Source of the DNA: Coleophoma eucalyptorum
Lineage: Eukaryota > Ascomycota > Leotiomycetes > Helotiales > Dermateaceae
Direction of reading: 5' to 3'
DNA length: 64,000 nucleotides
Assembly: GCA_026120035.1 (NCBI GenBank)
Contig: JALRME010000002.1
Location: 1,426,001 to 1,490,000 of the forward strand
Positions 12,219 to 22,643 of this stretch are shown here, one piece after another. Position 1 is the first letter of the stretch. Each line of letters starts with the position of its first letter. The notes beneath the pieces are model-generated. The model saw only the letters and a program-made list of their open reading frames with translations, had not been told where the DNA came from and ran no database searches. The translations under genes and the position numbers were made by a program.

Positions 12219-15200
12219 TCATGCCACCAGATGACCTTGCTGAAGTATGTCCCAGTAACCACTGCAGAAGCACCTTCGCTGCTGCATCATTAACCAATGC
12301 AGCGACGGCTTATTGCTAAGGACATCCTCCATGACAGCTGCACATCTCGCACATCTTCGCCATCTCAGCCTTCCACTCGCGTTTGAAATGCCATCAAATC
12401 CGCCTGTGAGGCTATGAGACCCCGTAGAAGGTCGCTTCGGATTTGTGAGCCATCTTTTCGCAAAACAATCCATTGTCAGGCCTTGTTCCTTTCTCCGCTT
12501 CAACTCTTTTCCTCCCTCTTTCCCTTCGTCATCATCAACCTCAAGCATGCTAAAATCCATGAAGAAGAGTTTGCCTGGATCAATTTCTTCTCTTGTAGCA
12601 GGCAACAATGTTCCAAAAAGTTCTATAATAACGGGTTGGAATGCGTCCGGGAAATCTCCACCAAAGAGCATCTTTAGTTCTAGAGCATTCCGCTGCTTTT
12701 CGGCGATTGGTGAGCCAGAGGGAGATGATTTTTGGCTTGCATACTCAGTCTTAATGGATGTAGTAATAGCCGATAACAGATTCTCGAATGTTGTTATCTT
12801 GAGGGTTGCTGTGGCGGTGAGTGTAGCAATTTGCATATAGGCTGCACGCAAAGCTGGAGAAAGCGTGGATGGCATATTTTGGCCCTGAGGAATAGGATTA
12901 CCATGACTATCCCGTCCAGCACCAGTTGTAAGTTGCATGGTCTTGCGAGCAATATAATCCAGGTGGGTAAGACGGCGACAAGCAGCGATCAGATATCCCC
13001 GAGCTGCAGAACAGAGGAGTAGATGAAGGGATACGTTGTTTGTACACCGGAGATGATTCAATAGGTCTGGCATAGATAGCCCCTTTTCATTTTTGAGACT
13101 CGGCATGCTTGTCGGAAGTGCAAGAAGTGTATCTGTGATCCAGGCCATAAGGTCCAAGGTCCATCGCACAGAACCGGCAAGTGCACTTATTACCTCTATA
13201 TAGTAGTCAGTATTGTTAAACAATTTTCAACTAGAAGTACAAACCAGGGTTTTCCAGTGGAGAAGACCTCTCGTTGCTTGGACCCGATGCAACTTTCATG
13301 TTTGCTGCCATTGTGACAAGCACGACAAAGCTGCGTAGTTGCAGCACAATCCATCCAAATTTGCCAGCGAACGATCGGGGGATGAATTCTCCTTTGAATC
13401 CAAGTGAGACTTGAATGGTCAGGCAGAGCTGTATGGCGGTGTTCCGGATAAGAGGATCAAAGTGAACTTCCTGTGAATAATCGACATTATTTTTGAGTAT
13501 CTTGGACAGCTCAGTAAGCCAGTCAAGGACGAAGTCTATTATCGGTAAATATTTTGTTCTTTGTAGAAATGTGTTTGTTTCTACCAACCTTTCTTATTGA
13601 ACTTGTATGCATTGGCTAGTAGATCATCCACATTTATTCCAGTCATGACTGCAGTGGAACACGAAAGAGTGAAAGCCGCGATTGTAGCAGCATATTGCCC
13701 TGTAAGATCAGTATGGTAAAAAATGTGTGGAACAAAAATTCTAACCGTCTTCCATGGACGAGCCAATGTCCCCATGATAGTCCAGCTGTTTCCATTTCAC
13801 CTTCCCATCATTTCGAATCTGTGCCATAGAACAGAATGTGGGCGAAAGCGCCATCTGCAAGCCTACTAGATGTTAGTAATGCATGATCACATATTTGAGT
13901 GTCTGTCCGTCTCACAAGCTTCATCTTCCGCATATGAAAAGCCAATCTGTGATAAATGCCAAACCTTGTCAAGGTCTCCATCGTTGAACACCTCAGACAT
14001 ACTGTACCTATCTCGGTAATCTACAGAACTATCTGAGTACGCAAAGCAAATGACCTTTCCAAGATTTATGGGTTGAATCCCAATAGCCACCTTATTGACG
14101 GTGAAGCTTTGGATCTTCTTGAGAAATACTGCCGCCTATTGCATAGTCAGCTCGGCGCTAGAAGTTTGTGGATGCAAGCTTACGCCTGGTTGTGTCCCCA
14201 CACTGTTTCGCCGCGAACTTAGCTGTTCGAATGCTGGATGTATGTTCTGTTGCTTGTCTCGGATCTCCCATCTATCTACTGTGGTATGCACATCTTGGTT
14301 GTAATGAGTGGTGGAGGTAGGTAAATGAGTTCGGATAGCTATAACCACGGGTGGTGCTATACGCCCTGTTGTAGTATCTGCACTAGGAGGCAATATTTCT
14401 AGATGTGACAATTGAACCATGGATGACTCCATATGCGATGCATTCAAGGACTGTCCCTCCTGGAGCCAACTTGTAACAGCAAGGTGGCGAGGCTTGATAG
14501 TCGGGTTCAAAGAGAGTACACCAGGAGGCACTTTCTCAGCAGGTTTGGGAAGACCCCAATCGATCAGTGCTCTCATGGTTCGCAACTGTTTGGAAGCAGT
14601 AGCGAACGCAATGAGTAGGGTTCCAGCTATTTCTAGTCAATAGGTGTAGAGTGATAAGAATTCGGTGGACCTACTTCTATCAGGACAAATAGAGGCATGA
14701 GTAATAAGATCTTCTGATGAGACTATGCTCTCTAATTCAGTATGTTGCTCAAACCATTTTCCATTGGGTTGCGGCCACAGGAACCTTAGAAGGCCGTTCG
14801 TTGTTACACAGACAAAAGCGGACTTTGTCTGCAGAGGATGGTATGGACCCCACAAAGGTGCCTGAAAAGTCTCGTACTTGAAGCTTGAGCCCTCTCGAAT
14901 TGCTGGGCCGTGGCATACCGTTTGCTAAAGAGGTCAGTGATAGCCATCATGTATGACAAAATCGAGACAAACCGGCCGATTCGTAGGATTTGGAGGGAGA
15001 TTCAACCAATAACAACCCACTACAGCATGGAGATCATCGGCAGTATCTACTGCAGCATTTCTAGACAAAGTTGGTTTATTTATGGACGATGAAAGGCCTA
15101 AGATTGTAATTCGGCCAGCAGCATCGATGACGGCTAGTTCAGAACCACTTGGACTCCAACTTAAGTGTTTTAAGGGACCTCCATCCAGGTCAGAAGTCAA

Positions 15201-15536
15201 GGGGGGGGTTTCGCTTGGTTCACTCAGCGCCCACGTGCCATTTTCTGGGTGACAGCGCAGATTCCGTAATTCCAATTGAGTTCCATTTGGGTGAATGGAT
15301 GCTATACTACCCCATTTAGACCACGCGATACTCCTAGGGACTTGTTAGGGATAAAGGATTGAACAGGAAGAGGCATCCTACTGGCGACATCCACTTTGTC
15401 GAAGCTCGTCGATTCTCTGATGAAGCTCTTTGGAAGGTGGGCGAGAAGGTAGCGATGGCAGTGAAGGTAGTGCAAGATCTGCCCCCTCGCCAAAGAGGTC
15501 AGCCATGGACATTTCGTCGTCCATCATGAGTGGCAT
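12219..15536 (-). CDS. MED16: Mediator complex subunit 16
   Basis: Tail-module subunit (Sin4) of Mediator, linking gene-specific activators to RNA polymerase II. Nine exons: 15536-15382, 15333-14973, 14924-14675, 14632-14184, 14135-13916, 13862-13746, 13699-13589, 13535-13245 and 13195-12219, giving 976 residues. All eight introns (42-53 bp) keep the frame and most have a clear CTAAC or CTGAC branch site. The first residues (PLMMDDEMSMADLFG) and the C-terminal Cys-containing block (WRRCARCAAVMEDV, then QQRRCFCSGYWD) are characteristic of filamentous-fungal Med16. The N-terminal half has WD-like beta segments such as HLSWSPSGSELAVIDAAGRI. It diverges from the sirtuin gene across 961 bp. Confidence 0.93.
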
Positions 15537-16497
15537 GTCCTCTGTCCCGGCAGTCACTTCTCAGCTCAACTAGTTTTGACCGGGTTTAGCAACAACGATA
15601 TGCGAACAATGCCGACAAACATGAGATTTCCAACGCTATCAAGCAGAACATGATATCGGAGGGGAAAAAGAGATGTAGAAAGGCTGTGGCTGACTGCCTG
15701 ACTGGTTGTCTTGATCTCAGATCCGAGGCGATAAGTACACGGTCCGCAGTAATTTCACGTCCACGTGATATCTGCATGGGGACTGCCCTGATGCCTCTCG
15801 GGAGTGCTAGTCCAGATTCAAGTCTAGTGCGACTGGTTCGATTGCTTGGGGCGACAGAAACAAAGAACGGGTTCTGGCCAGCATGGAGGAAGAAACATAC
15901 AAGAAAGTACTTCCGCCCAACCTGAAGCGTCTCAGCCCTTTATTGCTATCTCCATGACCTGCATGAATGTTGTAACAAGGGAAGAAGCTGCACATTAAGT
16001 GGTCTGATATGGGGGCTGCAGCCACCACTGCTAAAATGCGTACATTGAGGGGGCCCGTTTAAACTCAGAATAAACTATAAAGAGCAATCCGGACTAAAGG
16101 GGCTGAATGGAAAGGGAATAAAATCAGTATAAATAGCCTATGGTCGGTTCATGGTAATAAGTATCTTAGTTGTCCCCAAAGAATTAGGTCTATGTTGTTA
16201 CTGGGAATTCTCTGCCATCCATGATCCATTTCCATTGTTTATTCCTGTGATGATCCCAGCAGCCGCATCAAAACATTAGCGACTTTGCGTGGAGGCCCAT
16301 GCAAGCGGGCGCTCGCAACCTCGATCTATCTTCAAATCTCGACGACTCCTCTTCTCAATCATAACCACATCGCCGCCAACATTTCAACTCAACTGCCGCC
16401 ATTAGAATGACTGAGGAAATCGGACACACTCTATGATTACTGCCCAGTCGCACACTATCGCCAAAGACCCCCTTCGACCCTACTTGGCACCGACGAC
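15537..16497. promoter_or_regulatory. divergent region between Med16 and sirtuin genes
   Basis: 961 bp between two start codons, expected to hold both promoters and leaders. A CCACGTG element lies near 15761-15767. The 200 bp before 16498 is C/T/A-rich, as is common for fungal leaders. No coding frame is convincing. Confidence 0.5.
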
Positions 16498-18410
16498 ATG
16501 TCCTCTCCACTCTCTTCACCACTCTCCTCCATACCATCCTCCCCTCTGTCCAGCATAGCGTCGAGATCCCCTACACCACCTACAAATTATGCAGTTGCGG
16601 ACTATCCATCTCCTTCATCAATCAACCTCCCTGACGACACATCAATACCAGAGGCCCTGCAACCTGTCAGCAATGATCGTGATGGCCCTCCACCCGCCAA
16701 AAAGAGACGGGTTATGACGCCGAAAGAGCGAACCACAGAATATCTAGATTTGCGCGCTCTTGGGGAGTGTCCCAATCCGGAGGAAAACAAGAAGCAAGAT
16801 GCACAATTAAGACGACTAACTAAGGCTCTCCGAAGTAAAAGGAAAATCGTGGTTATTGCGGGCGCAGGAATTTCTGTCTCCGCTGGAAGTAAGCAGATTC
16901 TGCAGGGCACCAAGGCGAACTTCACTAACTGCTCACAGTCCCTGATTTTCGCTCTTCCACTGGACTTTTCAATACTTTACGAAGCGAGCACAAGTTGAAA
17001 GCTTCAGGGAAGCACTTATTTGATGCGTCTGTCTATAAGAACGATGATTCTACATCCTCCTTCCATGATATGGTGAGGGAACTATCTCACTTAACACAAA
17101 ATGCTCAACCTACCGCATTCCATCATATGCTTGCAGCCCTCGCTTCAGAAGGTCGTCTATTGCGGCTCTACAGCCAAAACATCGACGGCATTGATACAAG
17201 CTTACCACCCCTGGCAACGAGTATTCCCCTCAGCACCAAAGGACCTTGGCCGAAGACTGTTCAATTACATGGAGGATTGGAGAAAATGGTCTGCACAAAA
17301 TGTGGCGAATTGTCAGCATTCGACGGTGCTCTTTTTGAGGGCCCAGAGACACCGCTTTGTCCGACTTGTGAGGGCAATGATCAAGCACGAATGGCCGCTG
17401 GGTTGCGAGGACACGGTGTAGGGCGTTTGCGACCGCGAATGGTCTTGTATAACGAATTCAACCCTGATGATGAAGCAATTGGGGCAGTCAGCCATGCAGA
17501 CCTGAAAACTCGGCCAGATGCTGTTATTGTTGTAGGGACTAGTCTCAAGGTTCCTGGCGTACGCCGAATTGCTCGGGAGATGTGCTCTGTAGCTCGTGGC
17601 CGACGTGATGGCTTTACAGCTTGGATCAACAATGACCCCGAGCCCGTCGGTGTTGAATTTAAGGACTGTTGGGATATGGTTATACGAGGTGCATGTGACG
17701 AGGTTGCTCGCCACGTGTGCTTACCAAGATGGAATGAGGAAATCGGCGAGTTTCAGAATCTTTCGAGTGATGAAAATAAGGCCAAGATACCCAAAGACAA
17801 CCTATTGGGCGTTGTTGTCGAGTCGAAGCAGATATCTACAGTTAAGGCCGATGGTGGAATCTTGACCCCAACTGCAAGCCCGAAACAGCAAAGCCCGGCA
17901 CCTCTGGCAGGTATTGGCAATTTGAAGCAGCCGAAACTATTTCAGTCCGTATCCAAACCCGCTGCCGTCATCGATTCGGCGAAGACAAATGCGAATAAAC
18001 CAGCAGTACCAAAAAGGAAGGCTGGTAGACCTCGCAAACCACTTCCGAATGGCAAGCCCATCAACAAGATTACAAGTGCATTTACTACGACAAAGACAAC
18101 GAAATCGACAACCGAGAAAAACATCAAGCCAACTACGGAGGAGCACTTCAAGTACAAGTCAGGTAATGAAGTTGTTCAATTATCAAATCTTGGAAAGCAT
18201 GAACTCTCTCGATCTTCAACTCCAATGCACGCGGTCTCCTCACTGGATATACATCACAGTAGCCTAATCAAGGATGAAGAAGAAGAGGCTTCTTTTGTAA
18301 CATGTCCGGAGTCTCCTTGCACGCCTGTCATGGCAGGAAAACAGATCGACAGGTCAGCGACGATTTCACCACCTTCGAAACCCTTGAATATGGCAGGTTT
18401 AATCGACTAA
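16498..18410 (+). CDS. HST4: NAD-dependent histone deacetylase, Hst3/Hst4 type sirtuin
   Basis: Class I sirtuin; Hst3/Hst4 enzymes remove acetyl from histone H3 Lys56 and protect genome stability. Exons 16498-16888 and 16939-18410, 620 residues. The 50-bp intron has donor GTAAGC and a CACTAAC branch site. It interrupts the NAD-binding motif GAGISVSAG/IPDFRSSTG, so splicing is needed for a functional site. The catalytic core also shows SQNIDGID, the active-site His in VQLHGG, and two zinc-binding Cys pairs (CTKC and CPTC). Before the core is a Ser/Pro-rich segment with a basic KKRR stretch. After the core, around residue 490, is KRKAGRPRKP, which matches an AT-hook. The last 120 residues are low complexity. 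I cannot say whether it is closer to Hst3 or Hst4. Confidence 0.93.
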
Positions 18411-19767
18411 TTCTTGTTATAAACATACAAGTTCCATATTCGCACTTCGAATTACAGAAAAAGCAATTCCAGCGAGAACTTTTGCGGTCTGTTTTAGCTT
18501 CCACAAAAGAAATGGTGCAAAAAAGTGTAAATACAATAATACAACATCCGAGCACGGCATTCTGTTAATTTTAACCTTATGTTATTCTTTTTGGAAGTTT
18601 CTCTATTTTGAAATTTAGGAAGGATGGGTTGGCCCATGGCGGCTGCGGGTTTTCACTTCAGTGTCCTATCATCAATGGGGGGAAGGCGGCCGAAGGTGTT
18701 TTATAGCCATACTGGCAAGGGAGCGGGGCGTTCTGCATTTCATGTTTTTACCTTCATCATCCTGTCACATTATCATCCTCGGTCACAATGCAAGGAACCT
18801 GTCGCCCACGGTAAATCCTCTAGTGGGAGTTCACTGCTGTTGGAATAATTGCATAAAGAGATAGAGAGAGACTTGAACTTGGATTTGGGTTTGCACTTGG
18901 GGTTGTCTTCTCAAAATGCTTTTCCGCTACAAAGTAGCTAGGGTAGCACGATAGCAGGAGAGAAGACAAAATAAAATTTAACTCTCAAATGCTATAAAAC
19001 ATTTCGGCGTCAATAAAACCTTTCCATGGTCCATAAAATGAAATACGGTTAACCTGTGACCTTATTTGCGATTGAATCAAGTGTAGGAACTCAGGAAGTA
19101 TTCTCAATCGCGAAGCTCACTCGGATTAATTTAGCCCCTGGGGCCCCAGTTGGTGGGGGGGGGGGGGATGGCCGAAGGATGGACATGAGCAAAATCTTAC
19201 AAACTCTGACCGCCAAGTGAAGAAATATCGAGGCGATTCAAAAAAAAAAAATAGGAATTCAAAGCAGGGAGAGAACATGGGGAAGAATAAACTCTTTGAC
19301 TTCTTGTAATTATGGAACAGTAGTTCAATTCTTGCCTAATGTGATGATGTTGAGTTTCTATCTCGAAAGGAACAGTTCAAAAAGACTTAGCGCGTTAGCT
19401 CAGCCAGTGTAGGACATTGATCTCTGGAGGTCAAGGGCAAATTTGCATTATCACTGGATAGATAACTTTCACGAGACAGTTTTTTGAAGTGGAATGGACA
19501 GGGTGAACTTTCACAGGCAAGAAAATTTCACGGAAACTGTTTTCCCTAAGTCTAATACTCCCTCCCGGCTTACAAGCACCCTTGGGGAAAGTCATGTGAA
19601 GAGCACTCGTCCAGTCCATGCAAATGCCTTCGAAACAATCATGCCTCTACCCCAATAGCTAATGTTACTGCCGAACTCTTTAGTCTATGCGTAAACTCCT
19701 CTCATGCCCAGGTTGTGAGATGCAAGAACAAGAAGCCAGTCAGTATCCAATTTCCCCATGAAAACCA
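18411..19767. other. convergent intergenic region with homopolymer tract
   Basis: Lies between the stop codons of the sirtuin and Pol X genes. No convincing frame. It contains a G13 run at 19155-19167 and an A-run near 19240-19250. It should include both 3' untranslated regions. Confidence 0.5.
19155..19167. repeat. G13 homopolymer
   Basis: Thirteen consecutive G residues in non-coding DNA. Confidence 0.85.
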
Positions 19768-22179
19768 TTAATTACAAATTCGCTCGTGTGGCGGTCTCCA
19801 CGGCACGCCCAACGCCTCAAAGATCTTCACTTCATCCGCACCCTCGATTAAGGAGCCCTCCGTCACCTTGACACGTGCATCACCTCGCAAAACATCCTTA
19901 TATAAGCCCCGCTGGTTCAGACGACAATTATATTTGCTAGCGAGTAGGCGCATACTTCGATTGAATATATCATCGCCGGTGAAGTAAATGAGCGCAGCAC
20001 CTAGTTCTGAGTCAGGCACCAGCAAGAAGTCGATTCGGCGCCATGTTTCTGCAGGATCGCTAGGTAAAACGCAGCAACCGTGCCATTTCGAGCCGTCACT
20101 TTGCCTTGCTGATGGTTGAGCAAGGGCAGCTACCAAGAATCCAGACGATGTGAGGTTGTTCACGAGCTTGGAGAGAAACGGGAGAAGCTGCTTGCTCGAA
20201 CTTGTACCGGGCATGGTTATGATGCAGTCTAGATCTCCAGAAGTTGCTGCTCCGCGGCGATAGCTTCCACAAATAATGACTTTGATTTTAGGTTCGATCC
20301 TTTTCGAGGTCTCCTCAACTATTTTGGCTAGCTCAGTGACTTGATGGCGTGGAATTCGCTCCAAGAGTTCATTATAATGTTCAATTCCCAACTTTTGGTT
20401 TTCCGTTAGGTCTGCATGCTGTTTTAGATCTTCCAAAGTCTTGTAGCCCTTCTGAATCCACTTCCAGGCTGTGCTGTTCCCGACTTGATAGATGTCCAGG
20501 AAGAGTCTGAGAATCTGGTCTGTCGGTTCTGCCTTTGCACTTTCAAGTCTTCTCAGACTGTCTGTCCGTACGATCTCCTCAATCTTGTCCGCAAGCCTTT
20601 GCCCAATGAAAGGCAATCGAAAAGCATCTTCAGCAAGACAGATCCTTACGGGTTGTTTTTTGAGAGTGCCTATTGCTTTGCGATATGCTGTTGTTCGCCA
20701 GTGGTCATTCGTCCTGGAGTAATGGTCACACATCTCTTGCATTATTTCAATAGTACGATCATTGGGATTCGATGCATCTTTGCCCGTGCCTCCTATCATA
20801 CAGCTGAAATTATCTTGTTTGAATGATCTTCCCGAACCTGGATTCAACTTTGTACGGGAGGCTTTACGTTTTGCAGCGCGTGTGGCTTCAGAATCGGAGT
20901 CGTCTATATCTTCAACTCCAAATGACGCTGGCACGTCCTCATCTGTGTCGTCAAGAGGTAGATGTGCATTCTGCTTAGAAATTTTAATCATGTCATTCAG
21001 AACATCTCCTGACTTATGTGGTATCTTCGACAGAGCATTCCCTGCTTTTGGTGGATCAGCTCCTCCTTGAGGGCTCTCAACTGGTGAACTCCTGAGTCCA
21101 TCTGAGGAAAGCCATGTGGAGGATTCTGGCGCTGCAATATTTGGTGCGAGACTTGCAGACACACCCCAGATCTGAGTAGATTCCTCGCTTCGTGGCGGTG
21201 TTTCCTTCGGTGGAACAAAATCCCATCTATTTGGCTTTGTTTCTGCTGGCTTCAGTTTTAGCGACATCTCTGATCGTTGTGAGGTTTGTCGGGTTGGTGA
21301 TATTTCCTTTGTTGATGTTGCTACATCAGAATATCCGTCTAGAACATATACAATCTCTCTTGGGTTTAACATGCTCCTTGAGATACAACAGTCAAGTGGG
21401 TAATCCTCGTTGACGAGGACCAAACCTGCGGGAAGTGCGTCGAGCTTTAGGAAGGATATCACGTCCTTGTAAGTTAGCACCTTATCCGCAATAATATGTG
21501 TGACATCTGGTTTAAGTTCCTTGGCCCAGATAGCGCCATGCTCTCTTGCTCTGACAATTCGTTTTCTTCTGGCGGGGGCCGTATCATCTGGTGGTATGTA
21601 GTAAAAAACGAGACCCTTCAGATACAGTTCATGGTCTGCCTTGAGGGTGATAGAACCATCTTTACGTTTTCGCTTACCTGCCATTGCTGTGGATATTATA
21701 GTGGCCGTTGAAAGGGCCAAAGGAGACGAGGCAGATGCTCCAAGGATCGGAGTGGATATCGAGCGACGTTCTGCTCCAGGTCTGAAAACTGGAGGACCAA
21801 GTGGTGTTTCCTTGATCAGACTGGGCTCAGAAGAGGCTGGGGTTGTTCCTGCATCGAAAGAAGCTCGTAAGGCTGCAAGGTGTGGTATCGGTGTTTCCTT
21901 AACAACTTGGACACTTAGGCTTGACGTTGGTGTTGGTGCGGACTCAACTCTACTTAAGTGCGGAGGTAGTTTTTTCAAGAGAGTCGGTGTACGCAGTCGC
22001 TGGCTTGGCATCCGTGAGTTGGATATACGGGAAGCAATAGAAGTGGTAACGGATAAAGGCTCTGAGTTGCGAAGAACGGTGCGCACATCATTGTCGTCCT
22101 CCTCTTCATCATCAGAAGCTCTGCTAAGAGCCTCAAGCTGCCGAAAGTAGGCAGCCTTATCTGGATTTGCCTGCCACAT
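19768..22179 (-). CDS. POL4: family X DNA polymerase with BRCT domain (Pol4/Pol lambda-like)
   Basis: Gap-filling polymerase for non-homologous end joining and base-excision repair. Single exon, 803 residues. Roughly residues 170-275 form a BRCT-like domain (LKGLVFYYIPPDD... through DVTHIIADK). A long acidic, Ser-rich linker follows, then the polymerase core from about residue 455. The core contains a helix-hairpin-helix region (FIGQRLADKIEEI), the nucleotidyltransferase signature GSYRRGAATSGDLDCII with two metal-binding Asp residues in DLD, the third Asp in RRIDFLLVP, and the sugar-binding YFTGDDIFNRSMR. The C-terminus (GVPWRPPHERICN) matches the family. The start is the ATG at 22179; a short upstream exon cannot be excluded, because an in-frame CAG acceptor-like site sits just after the first codons. 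Confidence 0.93.
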   Translation of the reverse strand: MWQANPDKAAYFRQLEALSRASDDEEEDDNDVRTVLRNSEPLSVTTSIASRISNSRMPSQRLRTPTLLKKLPPHLSRVESAPTPTSSLSVQVVKETPIPHLAALRASFDAGTTPASSEPSLIKETPLGPPVFRPGAERRSISTPILGASASSPLALSTATIISTAMAGKRKRKDGSITLKADHELYLKGLVFYYIPPDDTAPARRKRIVRAREHGAIWAKELKPDVTHIIADKVLTYKDVISFLKLDALPAGLVLVNEDYPLDCCISRSMLNPREIVYVLDGYSDVATSTKEISPTRQTSQRSEMSLKLKPAETKPNRWDFVPPKETPPRSEESTQIWGVSASLAPNIAAPESSTWLSSDGLRSSPVESPQGGADPPKAGNALSKIPHKSGDVLNDMIKISKQNAHLPLDDTDEDVPASFGVEDIDDSDSEATRAAKRKASRTKLNPGSGRSFKQDNFSCMIGGTGKDASNPNDRTIEIMQEMCDHYSRTNDHWRTTAYRKAIGTLKKQPVRICLAEDAFRLPFIGQRLADKIEEIVRTDSLRRLESAKAEPTDQILRLFLDIYQVGNSTAWKWIQKGYKTLEDLKQHADLTENQKLGIEHYNELLERIPRHQVTELAKIVEETSKRIEPKIKVIICGSYRRGAATSGDLDCIITMPGTSSSKQLLPFLSKLVNNLTSSGFLVAALAQPSARQSDGSKWHGCCVLPSDPAETWRRIDFLLVPDSELGAALIYFTGDDIFNRSMRLLASKYNCRLNQRGLYKDVLRGDARVKVTEGSLIEGADEVKIFEALGVPWRPPHERICN

Positions 22180-22643
22180 TTATAAGCAAGAGCTTTATTC
22201 ATCAAGGGGACAACGATTACCATCCTGGCGAATCGTGTTGTCTCGCCTTCACATATTTAGGAGAAGTGTCTGAGGCAGCCTGGTGAGAAGTTACACAAGG
22301 CTGAACCCAGATGCAAGGCTACTTAATTAGTTCAGGTCCCTGCCAACTCTGTCAAAACCAATCACATTACTGATCGGATAGAAAACAAGTGTTGAGTTAG
22401 CCTCGTGCTTTTGCAGATAGAACCGCTGAATATCGATATAATGGCAAATATTCCAAAGAAGCTAATATTATATTTAATATTATGTATCAGTAGGATGTCG
22501 TATGTAACGCCATCATGTTTACTATGTGCATCCTCAGCTAAAATTGAAAAGGAAAAATGGGTATCAAAGAAGCAAAAGTCCAACCAAAACCAAAGCTCCT
22601 GTCGTCAAACAAATGAAAGATTATGTAAGGTGTATAAATGTGT
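22180..22643. other. Pol X upstream region and 3' flank of next gene
   Basis: Both flanking genes are on the minus strand, so this holds the Pol X promoter and the 3' end of the neighbour. It is AT-rich around 22440-22500. Nothing else seen. Confidence 0.4.

Noticed and set aside
21641..22150. 169-codon frame antisense to the Pol X gene
   Set aside because: Lies opposite the low-complexity N-terminus; no recognisable content.
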